Source: Lacticaseibacillus pabuli
GTDB lineage: Bacteria; Bacillota; Bacilli; Lactobacillales; Lactobacillaceae
DNA length: 64,000 bases
Assembly (NCBI RefSeq): GCF_028736235.1
Contig: NZ_CP117884.1
Span: 2,170,001 to 2,234,000, forward strand
Reading direction: 5' to 3'
Below the pieces are notes generated by a model, which saw nothing but the letters and a program-made list of their open reading frames with translations, was not told the origin of the DNA and searched no databases. Shown here piece by piece: positions 53,086 to 61,662 of this stretch (positions are counted from its first letter, which is position 1; the number at the start of each line of letters is the position of its first letter). The position numbers were made by a program, and so were the translations under genes.

Positions 53086-54192
53086 ATGAATAAACCAACC
53101 ATGTTGACCTATATCAACGAGGAACAAGCAACATTTAAGAAGATTCTCGATAATTACCCAGCGCAGCAGGACCAGGCACTCGCAAACTACCCAGAATCCA
53201 GCAAACACTGGCTAATTCTCGCAACCGGGTCCAGCTACAACGCCGCGTTGAGCGCCAAATACTACGTGGAACACATCGCGCACGTGCGCATTAGCCTCGC
53301 CCAGCCCTTCCATTACCAGCACTACGAGCAGGTCGATCCAACAATTGACTATGTCGTCGGTGTGTCCCAGAGTGGCCAGAGCACTGCAACCGTTGACGCC
53401 ATGAAGTACGTTGGCAACCACCACCCCGTTCAGTCGCTGGCGGTTACCAGCATGCCTGGCACGGAAATCACGGACGCCGCAGACACGACACTCGATATCC
53501 AGACTGGCCGCGAACAGGTTGGCTACGTTAGCCGGGGCTTCTCCGCAACTGTCCTCAGCATCATGCTGTTCGGTTTACGGATTGCGGCAAATAAGAACCT
53601 GATTGACGTCACCGCGGAACGGAACGAAATTGAAGAATTCCGGACCATTCTGAACGAAACGGATGATGTCATTTCTGCCACCACGCGTTTTGCAGCGGCC
53701 CACAAGGACGACTTCACTGACGCCCAGCAGTTCAACACCGTCGCATACGGTCCAGCAATTGGTAGCGCGAGCGAAATGGAAACCAAGTTCACAGAAATCG
53801 TGCGTGTTCCCGCCGCCGGTTACGAGCTGGAGGCCTATATGCACGGCCCTTACCTTGCCTTCAAGCCGACGTCACGTCTATTCTTTGTACGGACCACGGC
53901 ACAGCCAGAGGTTCTCGCCAAGGCCGCTGCATTGCGTAAATACGAGCAGCGTTACAGCAAGCACGTCTTCACCCTCGACTTCACAAACGTTCGTGAAGCA
54001 GACGATGATGACCGCGTGCTCCACCTACCAGCAGTCACCGACGACGACAAGGCACCTGTGATCATTGGCACCGTGTTCCAGGTTCTGGCCTGGTACGTGG
54101 CGATTGACCATGGCATCAACTTGTCCGACCTAATTTTCGATGACTTTTCTGATGCTGTCCACAACAAGACGCAGCACCAGAATTATGTTTAG
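53086..54192 (+). CDS. SIS-domain sugar-phosphate isomerase/deglycase
   Basis: Cytoplasmic enzyme of 368 residues with two SIS domains (about 35-170 and 215-350), related to the isomerase half of GlmS and to FrlB/GfrE/GfrF-type deglycases. Motifs: ATGSSYNAALSAKYY, GVSQSGQSTATVDAM, and EMETKFTEIVRVPAAGYELE with HGPYLA. In glycated-amine pathways such proteins cleave a phosphorylated Amadori compound brought in by a mannose-family PTS, the exact neighbourhood seen here. Fructoselysine-6-phosphate or glucoselysine-6-phosphate deglycase is plausible, but an aminosugar-phosphate isomerase cannot be excluded. Confidence 0.75.
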   Translation: MNKPTMLTYINEEQATFKKILDNYPAQQDQALANYPESSKHWLILATGSSYNAALSAKYYVEHIAHVRISLAQPFHYQHYEQVDPTIDYVVGVSQSGQSTATVDAMKYVGNHHPVQSLAVTSMPGTEITDAADTTLDIQTGREQVGYVSRGFSATVLSIMLFGLRIAANKNLIDVTAERNEIEEFRTILNETDDVISATTRFAAAHKDDFTDAQQFNTVAYGPAIGSASEMETKFTEIVRVPAAGYELEAYMHGPYLAFKPTSRLFFVRTTAQPEVLAKAAALRKYEQRYSKHVFTLDFTNVREADDDDRVLHLPAVTDDDKAPVIIGTVFQVLAWYVAIDHGINLSDLIFDDFSDAVHNKTQHQNYV

Positions 54193-54203
54193 GAGGCGCA
54201 ACC

Positions 54204-54620
54204 ATGGCAAATCACATTTTAATCGCAAGTCACGCTCACTTGGCATCTGGGCTACAGAGCTCATTGCAGCTGCTGTCTGGTTTGGGCGATAATGTCACGA
54301 CCATCGACGCCTACGTGGATGGCAACGACAACTACACCGACCAAATCGATGCCTTCATCAAGGGTGTTAACGGTGACCCAGCCGTCATCTTCACCGACCT
54401 CGAAGGCGGTAGTGTAAATCAGAAGGTAATGCTAGCCGCAGCCGACCATCCGAATATCACGGTAGTTACTCAGACAAACCTGGCCGTTGTGATGACCGCT
54501 GTCTTGAGTACAGATCCGTTGACTGAAGACAACCTGCGCAAGTTGGTTGGCGAATGCCAGGTCAAGATTGTGAGTGCGGCTAATGCTGAGAGCAGCGACA
54601 CTGGGGACGATGATTTTTAG
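54204..54620 (+). CDS. Mannose-family PTS EIIA
   Basis: Soluble 138-residue EIIA. The phospho-histidine is H10 in IASHAHLASGL, and FTDLEGGSVNQ is the conserved dimer region. It takes phosphate from HPr and passes it to the EIIB encoded at 51367-51840. The PTS is thus split over two divergent operons under one regulator. The C-terminus is acidic (SSDTGDDDF). AGGAGG precedes the ATG, 11 nt after the SIS gene. Confidence 0.9.
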   Translation: MANHILIASHAHLASGLQSSLQLLSGLGDNVTTIDAYVDGNDNYTDQIDAFIKGVNGDPAVIFTDLEGGSVNQKVMLAAADHPNITVVTQTNLAVVMTAVLSTDPLTEDNLRKLVGECQVKIVSAANAESSDTGDDDF

Positions 54621-54686
54621 GTCGGCTCAATGGTGGCTGACTTACAGTATTGAAATCATTTACAGTTCGGAACATGTCGTACTGTG

Positions 54687-54718
54687 CAGCTCTCCTTTAG
54701 GGGGGCTGTTTTTTTGGC
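54687..54718 (+). terminator. Terminator of the LacI-SIS-EIIA operon
   Basis: CAGCTCTCC-TTTAG-GGGGGCTG followed by seven T. Confidence 0.85.
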
Positions 54719-55290
54719 GTTGTAACTTCACCTTCTAGATTATCTGGGAGGCCATTGTTACAATCACCACCTGCGACGCATAGATGCCGGTAAGCAACAC
54801 TATACTGGCAGACATTCAATTCGCGAAAATCGTCGCCGGTATTCATCTATTCATTATGCCAGTATTCTGATGTTTTTCAGGCCAGGCCGCTCTAGGGATA
54901 TCCTTAGAAGAATTTTTAATTTTATTCAATATGGACTTAAATATTCATTTTTAAAATTTATTTTGGCAATATTGGCACCTCTCTGCATGAAATAAGCATA
55001 ATCCGAAATGTTCGTTGTTCATAAATGCAAGCTCATAAGAGACAAGTTATTTTCAAATGTGGCACAGACTTTTAGATAACGTGTCTTCACCTGTGAATCT
55101 AAGCACATCAAGGGTGAATAACACGGCATTAAAGCAATGAATATACTTATGTACCGGTATGTACGCAGTCGTTAACAGTGTGTACAAAATTAATTATTTG
55201 AACTACGATGACATAAGAAGGCAGTATCACTGCAACTTATTTAACGCATGTCCTGTAATTTAAGTCATTTGCGACTGGAGGCACTTTATT
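54719..55290. other. AT-rich gap upstream of the LPXTG gene
   Basis: About 570 bp without a gene. ATACTGGCA (54802-54810) and TGCCAGTAT (54857-54865) are perfect inverted repeats 46 bp apart. The section 54900-54990 is extremely AT-rich. I see no clear -35/-10 pair, though the LPXTG gene must have a promoter here. Confidence 0.5.
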
Positions 55291-56847
55291 ATGATGAAGC
55301 GAGACAAAAACACAATCAAAGTATTCGGTGCAGGGGCTGCGCTACTCACAATGTGCGGTCTTAGTTTGACCATGGTGAGTGCCTCAGAGGTTAACGCTGG
55401 TAACGAGGAGCCAAATGTTAACGCTGGACAAGCGACAAACACACCAGCAGGAACGGAGTCTGGATCAAATATCCACGTTCTGCAAAGTGGCGCTAACAAC
55501 AGTGGAAACACTACTAATTCTACCAACGGCGGTGGCGGCACAAGCACTAACAGTACAAATAGCGCCAATCAGCAGCCAAGCACTAACAACGGACCCGCCA
55601 CACCTAATGGGATGACGCGCGGTGTACAGCAACCTGTCCCATCACCGCAGCCATCTCCTAACCCAACACCAGCATCCCCAACTGTTACAGACGGTGTAGA
55701 GACCGCAACAAACAGTCTGAACGTGAACCTAAGTAATCGTAGTAGTGAAGCGAATGCCGCTGATGCTATGGTTGCTCAAATTGATCAAGACTTTCCGGCA
55801 AATGCAGTTGTCACCAATTCGACATTGTTGGCCGCCATACAGGCTATAGGTGACCCAAACACGATTCAGAAAGCTCAGACTGGCGCCCAAATTGTTGATA
55901 ACTACTTTGGGGGTGTGACCGAAGAGCAACTTATTGCGACGGGACATACGGTTGATCCAAATACATTAATCACCGCTTACACGACACTGAAAACTGATTT
56001 TCCCATATTTGCCCCTTCAATCGATAAAATACAGTCACTTCAACAACTCGAGATGACAACAGTAACTGACGCAAATGGGGTTAAGTGGACCCCTGTGCTA
56101 TTGACAGGTGCCTATGCCAATAGTCTGATTAATAGACTTAGCCCTGATGGCGCTCAGGCAACCGCTGAGCCACTCAATGCATTGTACGCCGAACTTGTTC
56201 CGTATTCATACATGGTCGTGTTGAGCTTCTTCTCAAGCCTAGATACCAACACTATCGCGGCTCCGCCAGCTGGCACAGGTAATGGCCTCGGCATTAGCAC
56301 CATGAACAGTGAAATTGATTCAGTGCTCACGGGAGCAAATCCACCGATTCGGGTTTACATTCCACACAATCCAACGCAGCCCACAACGCCACCGACACAA
56401 CCTACACAACCAACGACGCCTACGCAACCGACTCAACCGACTCAGCCTACACAGCCAACTCAGCCAACTCAGCCTACACAGCCAACTCAGCCTACACAGC
56501 CGACGCAGCCAACTCAGCCTACACAGCCGACGCAGCCAACTCAGCCTACACAGCCGACGCAGCCAACTCAGCCTACACAACCGACGCAGCCGACTCACCC
56601 ACACCTGCCAAACACCTTCACGCCGCCAACCCAGCCTACACAACCGGTTCAACCGCGGACACCAAATACCCGCATTCCCGGCACGCCAGCACAGCCTACG
56701 CAGCCAACAAGAAGCCACCATCAGCAAGAATTACCACAAACTGGTGATGGTGACTCGAGCACCACACGGACATTTGGTGGTATCATCATGGCATTTCTGA
56801 GTCTATTCGGACTGACATCCCTAGGCTTCCGCCGTAAGCGTGACTAG
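55291..56847 (+). CDS. LPXTG-anchored surface protein with Thr-Gln-Pro stalk
   Basis: A 518-residue sortase substrate. The signal peptide (1 to about 34) is followed by a Ser/Thr/Asn/Gly-rich low-complexity region (about 40-130) and a unique domain (about 140-350), the presumed functional head, which I do not recognise. Then comes a (TQP)n stalk (about 362-436) and a Pro-rich spacer. The sorting signal is LPQTG (about 484-488), a hydrophobic segment and RRKRD. Unlike the SLAP proteins it is covalently anchored to peptidoglycan. GGAGG lies 9 nt before the ATG. Confidence 0.9.
   Translation: MMKRDKNTIKVFGAGAALLTMCGLSLTMVSASEVNAGNEEPNVNAGQATNTPAGTESGSNIHVLQSGANNSGNTTNSTNGGGGTSTNSTNSANQQPSTNNGPATPNGMTRGVQQPVPSPQPSPNPTPASPTVTDGVETATNSLNVNLSNRSSEANAADAMVAQIDQDFPANAVVTNSTLLAAIQAIGDPNTIQKAQTGAQIVDNYFGGVTEEQLIATGHTVDPNTLITAYTTLKTDFPIFAPSIDKIQSLQQLEMTTVTDANGVKWTPVLLTGAYANSLINRLSPDGAQATAEPLNALYAELVPYSYMVVLSFFSSLDTNTIAAPPAGTGNGLGISTMNSEIDSVLTGANPPIRVYIPHNPTQPTTPPTQPTQPTTPTQPTQPTQPTQPTQPTQPTQPTQPTQPTQPTQPTQPTQPTQPTQPTQPTQPTQPTQPTHPHLPNTFTPPTQPTQPVQPRTPNTRIPGTPAQPTQPTRSHHQQELPQTGDGDSSTTRTFGGIIMAFLSLFGLTSLGFRRKRD
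56376..56598 (+). repeat. Coding tandem repeat (TQP codons)
   Basis: CAGCCNACN-type 9-bp units arranged in higher-order repeats of 27 bp (CAGCCAACTCAGCCTACACA, then GCCGACG). They are near-identical at the DNA level, so length variation by slippage or recombination is expected. Confidence 0.9.
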
Positions 56848-56906
56848 TCCTCTAGCGGAACAATAGACGAGCACAGCCTACTACAATTCTGCTGACTGAA
56901 ACAACA

Positions 56907-56966
56907 AATCGACTTTCGCATCACATCCAAGTAACACGGATGTGGTGTGAAAGCCGATTTTGTTTT
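56907..56966 (+). terminator. Terminator of the LPXTG gene
   Basis: AAATCG-A-CTTTC...CACATCC pairs with GGATGTG...GAAAG-C-CGATTT, followed by TGTTTT. It is long and slightly imperfect, and also lies downstream of the convergent SLAP gene. Confidence 0.85.
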
Positions 56967-57017
56967 ACTCAATTTTAGATGAAAAAGATCGTTGAATTAG
57001 TGCCAGTCAATCTTGCA

Positions 57018-57671
57018 TTAGTATATGTTGTGCAAGTTTTCTTCAACCATATCGGTCATTTCAGAGTGTTTAACTGCATTGATTGGCTTAAAAGAAACGT
57101 AGCGCCCATCGATATACTGGTTGCCACCAAGGTAGAAGTATATATGCGACTTAAAAACACCAGTAGGATAATCCTGAGTTCCGTATACCTTCCAGTTAGT
57201 TTGTCCCATCAATTTTTTAACCTTTCCATTTGCGGTACGAACTGGTTGATGTTTAAGGTTCCAAATCTGAATGCCATAGTGTTTATTGAAATTAACATGT
57301 ACTTTGCCAACAGACAGCAACTTAACATCACTATTCTTAACAAAGTACTCTGTCATCTTTCTGGCGTGAACTGGGCCAACATTATAGTACAAATGGCCAT
57401 TTGAACTATCTAAGTCGTAAATTAATGATGCACTAGTCGTTTTGGTTACCTTAGAAGGTACATTCTTATAACTGTACGGTTCCTTATACGTTCTTGCACC
57501 CGGCCGGACGATGCCATATCCGTAAAAATGATTATTGACAACTTTCTTGTTCGGCAGCTGATCGTTTTGGTACCATTCGGATGCACTAGCCGACTGCGTT
57601 GCGGCCGCACCGCCGATAAACATCGCTGCTGCTACTGACGTAAAAACTACAATTTGTTTCCAACTCTTCAT
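57018..57671 (-). CDS. SLAP-domain secreted protein
   Basis: A 217-residue secreted protein: signal peptide (1 to about 31; MKSWKQIVVFTSVAAAMFIG), a divergent module (about 40-110) and one SLAP domain (about 118-195; VNFNKHYGIQIWNLKHQPVRT, KKLMGQ, YFYLGGNQYIDGRYV), then a 20-residue acidic tail after the module, which other SLAP proteins here lack. The codon bias is mild, so expression is probably low. It lies outside the main SLAP island. Confidence 0.8.
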   Translation of the reverse strand: MKSWKQIVVFTSVAAAMFIGGAAATQSASASEWYQNDQLPNKKVVNNHFYGYGIVRPGARTYKEPYSYKNVPSKVTKTTSASLIYDLDSSNGHLYYNVGPVHARKMTEYFVKNSDVKLLSVGKVHVNFNKHYGIQIWNLKHQPVRTANGKVKKLMGQTNWKVYGTQDYPTGVFKSHIYFYLGGNQYIDGRYVSFKPINAVKHSEMTDMVEENLHNIY

Positions 57672-57839
57672 TACCTTGTTGCTCCTCCAACACGACCAGA
57701 TTTATCATCGGTCGTTATTTATAAACGTCTCAGTTCACAAAATTAACTATAGGCTAGCCTTTTGGGAACAACAATATCAATCCGTTGCATTTATGTAATT
57801 AGCCTTTTGTCATCAGCTTATTTTCAAAATAATAGACGT

Positions 57840-57885
57840 CAAAAACGCCATCCACACAGGTCGGCAATCCCATGTGAACGACGCT
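57840..57885 (-). terminator. Terminator of the nanE/PTS operon
   Basis: On the minus strand GCGTCGTTCACA pairs with TGTGTGGATGGCGT (several G-U pairs), followed by TTTTTGACG. Confidence 0.55.
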
Positions 57886-57899
57886 TAATACGCTTTATC

Positions 57900-58385
57900 T
57901 TAGGCCACGGTCACGTCCCCCACCGCATCCCCATGCTTCAAACTCTCCCCAGCAAAGGAAACGGCCGCAACCTTCTCCGCCGAATTTGTAATCAGCGTGA
58001 GCACCACCGGATCCAAACCGGCCGCAGTAATTTGCTTCATATCGACATCGACAAGTGGCGTCCCGACTTCCACACGCTGTCCCGTTCCCGCCAACATGTC
58101 GAACGGCCGACCATTGAGCTTCACCGTGTCCAAACCGATGTGAATCAACACTTCAAGTCCTTCATCGGTGGTAATGCCAATCGCGTGCTTCGTCTTGAAC
58201 ACCGAGTTAATGGTCCCGATAACAGGTGAGTACACAGTCGGCGCAATCGGGTCGATCCCGAAGCCCTCACCCATTGCCTTCTGCGAGAACAACGGGTCGG
58301 CAACATCCTCAATCGCGACGTATCGACCATCCACTGGTGCCGCGATGACCGGACGAGCGGTCTGTTTCTTCTTCAATCCAAACAT
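57900..58385 (-). CDS. PTS glucose-type EIIA
   Basis: Soluble 161-residue EIIA of the glucose superfamily, working with the EIICB encoded just upstream. Phospho-histidine H92 in LIHIGLDTVKLNG; MGEGFGIDP and TKHAIGI are the usual active-site neighbours. It lies 11 nt after the EIICB gene. The signature resembles the EIIA domain of MurP at 1338-3338, but the two are not close duplicates. Confidence 0.9.
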   Translation of the reverse strand: MFGLKKKQTARPVIAAPVDGRYVAIEDVADPLFSQKAMGEGFGIDPIAPTVYSPVIGTINSVFKTKHAIGITTDEGLEVLIHIGLDTVKLNGRPFDMLAGTGQRVEVGTPLVDVDMKQITAAGLDPVVLTLITNSAEKVAAVSFAGESLKHGDAVGDVTVA

Positions 58386-58396
58386 GTCGTTTCCTC

Positions 58397-59917
58397 CTAA
58401 TCGCGGTCCAGGATCTGGTTAATTTCCTGACTGTACAAATCGGCCTTGCCGCCAAACACAGCCTGGACGCCATCGCTCACTTCCAGCACGGCCGTTGCAC
58501 CCAAATTCTTGATGGCATCCTTATCCACCGGTTTCTGCCCGTTGGTCGCCACCCGCAATCGCGTTGCACAGGCTTCAACGGTATCAATGTTGGTACTGCC
58601 ACCGAATGCTTCAATTAGCGCGAGTGAGCTGGAATGTAGGTCACCGTTGCTCGCGGCCACGACCGGACCAGCGCCAACTGGTTCCGTGCTGTCATCTTCT
58701 TCAGCCGGCACCATCCCCGGAATCGCCACATGAAACTTGGCAATGCAGAACCGGAAGACCACATAGTAAATCACTCCCCAGGCCAGCCCGAACGGCACCA
58801 CGTACATCCAGTGGGTCCGCGATTCACCTTGCAGCACACCGAACAGCAGGAAGTCAATGAGCCCAGCGGAGAAACTATTCCCGATGCGAATGTTCATGAT
58901 GTCCGCAAAGTAGAACGACAGGCCGTCTAGGAATGAGTGAATGACGTACAACCATGGTGCCGCAAACAGGAACGTGTATTCAATTGGTTCGGTAATCCCT
59001 GTCAGGAAGGACGTCAGACCACTTGAGAAGTACAGGCCACCCTCCTTCTTTCGACTCGCCTTTGGAATGCAGTGGTACATCGCCAAGGCTGCAGCTGGCA
59101 GGCCAAACATCATCGTGGCAAAGCGGCCGGCGAAGAAACGCGTGCCATAAGTAAACATGCCGTGATGGTTTGGATCAGCGAGTTGCGCAAAGAAAATGTT
59201 CTGGGCGCCGACGATTGTCTTGCCAGCGACAACCTCCGTACCGCCAAGACTGGTGTACCAGAACATTGGATAGATTGTGTGGTGCAAACCAACTGCACCG
59301 GTCAGCCGCAGTAGGAAACCATAGAAGAAGCTCCCGATACTGCCAAGCGTCGCGATTTCCTTACCCGCCACAACGAGCAGGTTCTGAATAGGTGGCCAAA
59401 TCATGTAGAAGATGGCACCCAGAATAATAGCAGCAAACGCACTTAGAATTGGAATGAATCGTGAGCCACCGAAAAATCCCAGGAACTGCGGCAACTCGAT
59501 TTTGCGGTAGTGATTGTGCAGGTAGGCCACAACGCCACCAATGACGATTGCGCCCAGCACACCGGTATCAATCGTGGCGCCCTTCGCTGAGAACAACTGG
59601 AGCAGCCCTGCAATCGTCGCGGTGTAAACTAGGAAGGCAATCGCGCCGGACAATCCGGCTGTCCCCTTGTCACCCTTGGCTAACCCCACGGCGACCCCGA
59701 TTGTGAAGATAAGCGCCAGGTTGGCAAACACCGCGTTCCCGGCAAAACTCATGATCTTCAGGACGGTCTGCAACCATCCAACGTTTAGAAATGGATACGC
59801 GTGAATCGCGCTCTCGTTGGTCAGCGCACCACCCAATCCCAGCAATAACCCCGCGACTGGTAGTATGGCGATTGGCAACATGAACGCACGTCCAAGCTGC
59901 GAAAATTTCTTAAACAT
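58397..59917 (-). CDS. PTS EIICB, amino-sugar/glucose family
   Basis: Membrane permease of 506 residues: EIIC (about 1-400; LPIAILPVAGLLLGLGGAL start, GITEPIEYTFLF motif) and EIIB (about 430-506, phospho-cysteine in IDTVEACATRLRV). This glucose-type family includes PtsG, NagE and MalX. Because the next upstream gene is nanE and the regulator is RpiR-type, N-acetylmannosamine (or another N-acetylated amino sugar) is the likely substrate. AAGGGGAG precedes the ATG. Confidence 0.85.
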   Translation of the reverse strand: MFKKFSQLGRAFMLPIAILPVAGLLLGLGGALTNESAIHAYPFLNVGWLQTVLKIMSFAGNAVFANLALIFTIGVAVGLAKGDKGTAGLSGAIAFLVYTATIAGLLQLFSAKGATIDTGVLGAIVIGGVVAYLHNHYRKIELPQFLGFFGGSRFIPILSAFAAIILGAIFYMIWPPIQNLLVVAGKEIATLGSIGSFFYGFLLRLTGAVGLHHTIYPMFWYTSLGGTEVVAGKTIVGAQNIFFAQLADPNHHGMFTYGTRFFAGRFATMMFGLPAAALAMYHCIPKASRKKEGGLYFSSGLTSFLTGITEPIEYTFLFAAPWLYVIHSFLDGLSFYFADIMNIRIGNSFSAGLIDFLLFGVLQGESRTHWMYVVPFGLAWGVIYYVVFRFCIAKFHVAIPGMVPAEEDDSTEPVGAGPVVAASNGDLHSSSLALIEAFGGSTNIDTVEACATRLRVATNGQKPVDKDAIKNLGATAVLEVSDGVQAVFGGKADLYSQEINQILDRD

Positions 59918-59939
59918 AATGCTCTCCCCTTATTGGCTT

Positions 59940-60629
59940 TCACTTGATTCCGTCAATAAAACGCGTCGCAATTTCCAGTGGCCGCGTAATCGCCCCACCG
60001 ATTACCATACCGGTCACGCCTAGGTCCTTCACCGCTTTGGCCTGTTCAACCGTGTGAATGCGACCCTCCGCGATGACATCGATGCCGGCGTCAACCAGAC
60101 CAGCCATGAGCTCTAGGTCTGGCCCGGTCTGCTGGACACTTTCGGATGTGTAGCCCGACAGCGTGGTACCGACAAAGTCCACACCCGCTTGCCAGGCGTT
60201 CTGTCCTTCAGCCAGTGTCGAAATGTCTGCCATCAACAGCTGATCCGGATACTTGGCCTTCACCTGCGCGATGAAATCATTCACCGTCAGCCCGTCATGC
60301 CGCTTGCGGTCGGTACAATCAAACGCGATGACGGCGCAGCCTGTTGCCGCGAGCTGGTCAACCTCCGCCATTGTCGCCGTGATGAATGGCGCTTGCGGTG
60401 GGTATTCCTTCTTGATAATCCCGATAATTGGCAGGTCAACCACATCCTGAATCTGCTTGATATCGCGAACGCTGTTTGCCCGAATGCCGACCGCACCGGC
60501 TTGCGCGGCAGCCTTGGCCATCAGTGGCATCACGCCACCAGCCTCGGTGTAGAGTGGTTCACCTGGCAGTGCCTGACACGAGACGATGATGCCGTCATGA
60601 ATCTGCTTAATAAACTCCGATTTGTTCAT
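59940..60629 (-). CDS. nanE: N-acetylmannosamine-6-phosphate 2-epimerase
   Basis: Cytoplasmic TIM-barrel enzyme of 229 residues converting ManNAc-6-phosphate into GlcNAc-6-phosphate. Motifs: [44 protein letters not shown] and [13 protein letters not shown]. It is the first gene of the leftward operon with the PTS EIICB and EIIA. No sialic acid lyase or kinase is in the window, so free ManNAc imported by the PTS is the likely source. It is divergent from the RpiR regulator. Confidence 0.95.
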   Translation of the reverse strand: MNKSEFIKQIHDGIIVSCQALPGEPLYTEAGGVMPLMAKAAAQAGAVGIRANSVRDIKQIQDVVDLPIIGIIKKEYPPQAPFITATMAEVDQLAATGCAVIAFDCTDRKRHDGLTVNDFIAQVKAKYPDQLLMADISTLAEGQNAWQAGVDFVGTTLSGYTSESVQQTGPDLELMAGLVDAGIDVIAEGRIHTVEQAKAVKDLGVTGMVIGGAITRPLEIATRFIDGIK

Positions 60630-60659
60630 CCTCCATAATTCTCCATTTTCTTTATATTT

Positions 60660-60674
60660 TGGAAACTAGCTCCA
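60660..60674. promoter_or_regulatory. Candidate RpiR operator 1
   Basis: TGGA-AACTAGC-TCCA dyad in the nanE-rpiR divergent region. CTCCA also recurs at 60631 and 60641. Confidence 0.45.
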
Positions 60675-60715
60675 TAGAGAAAAATACCACGTCGTTCGGA
60701 GCGTGTAAACCCTTT

Positions 60716-60731
60716 CTCCAAAATAATGGAG
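60716..60731. promoter_or_regulatory. Candidate RpiR operator 2
   Basis: CTCCA-AAATAA-TGGAG dyad, the same half-site in the opposite arrangement, 56 bp before the regulator start. Probably bound by the RpiR protein next to it. Confidence 0.45.
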
Positions 60732-60786
60732 GTTTTCTTCAAACGGCGTGGCAGGTATACTTATGCTTAGACAAGGAGACGACAAC

Positions 60787-61602
60787 ATGGACTACGATTA
60801 CTTAATTCACAACCACTTTGACGACCTGACCAAATCTGAGCGTAAGGTGGCCGACTACATACTCGAAAAGGGCAAGGACATCATCTACGCCACGCTGACG
60901 GACGTAAAAAGCGCCACCCATGTAGGTGACGCGACGATTATCCGTTTCTGCCAAAAGCTCGGCTTCAACGGCTTTTCTGATTTTAAAATTGAAATTGCCA
61001 AGGAAGACTACACCGTCAGCCAAAAGAATGAGCCAGCTGACGAGGTCGATAACCGCGCGAGTGACTTGAGCAACGTCATCATCTCCACGGCCAAGCTGAT
61101 GGATCGGAGTCGGCTGGATGCGGCGGTCAAGATGATGTCCAAGGCGGAGACGATTTATATCTTCGGTGTCGGTGGCAGCGGCCAAATTGCCGAGTCCCTG
61201 GCGGCCATCCTATTGCGGGACGGCGTGCAATCCCAGCCGGTCCGCGACCCCCACTTCCAAGCACAGTTGGCTTCGTTGATGAAACCGGGTGCGCTGGTAA
61301 TTGGTTTCTCGTTGACGGGCCGGACGAAGGATACGTTTGACTCGCTGACGATTGCGAAGGACAACGGCGCCAAGATTATTGCGGTGACCAACTACGAGAA
61401 CACACCGATTGCCAAGCTTAGCGACGTGGTCTTGCAGACGTCAGTGAATGAGTTCCTGAACGGTGGCTCGGTGGCCGGGCGGATTTCACAGCTGTATATT
61501 TGTGATTTGCTTGCTAAGGGGTACGAGGCCATGAACAATGTGGACGCGGCGACGATTCGGGCGAATGTGCTGCGGTCGATTATTGGGAAGAGTATTGATT
61601 AG
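60787..61602 (+). CDS. RpiR-family regulator of the nanE/PTS operon
   Basis: A 271-residue regulator: HTH_6 domain (about 1-75; ATLTDVKSATHVGDATIIRF) and SIS domain (about 110-240; IFGVGGSGQIAESLA, GFSLTGRTKDT). It presumably senses ManNAc-6-phosphate or GlcNAc-6-phosphate and controls the divergent nanE operon through the dyads between them. The ATG at 60787 has AAGGAG upstream; the frame is open to 60748 without a site. Distantly related to MurR at 5503-6390. Confidence 0.85.
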   Translation: MDYDYLIHNHFDDLTKSERKVADYILEKGKDIIYATLTDVKSATHVGDATIIRFCQKLGFNGFSDFKIEIAKEDYTVSQKNEPADEVDNRASDLSNVIISTAKLMDRSRLDAAVKMMSKAETIYIFGVGGSGQIAESLAAILLRDGVQSQPVRDPHFQAQLASLMKPGALVIGFSLTGRTKDTFDSLTIAKDNGAKIIAVTNYENTPIAKLSDVVLQTSVNEFLNGGSVAGRISQLYICDLLAKGYEAMNNVDAATIRANVLRSIIGKSID

Positions 61603-61662
61603 CAACAATTACAACACCTCAAAATCTAGTGTTACTGGCAACGCCTTATAAGGAAAAATGCT

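Noticed and set aside
56320..56727. Minus-strand open frame opposite the TQP repeats
   Set aside because: An Arg/Leu/Cys/Trp-rich translation produced only by the repeat on the other strand.
60703..60720. cre site in the nanE-rpiR region
   Set aside because: TGTAAACCCTTTCT lacks the central CG that CcpA sites need.
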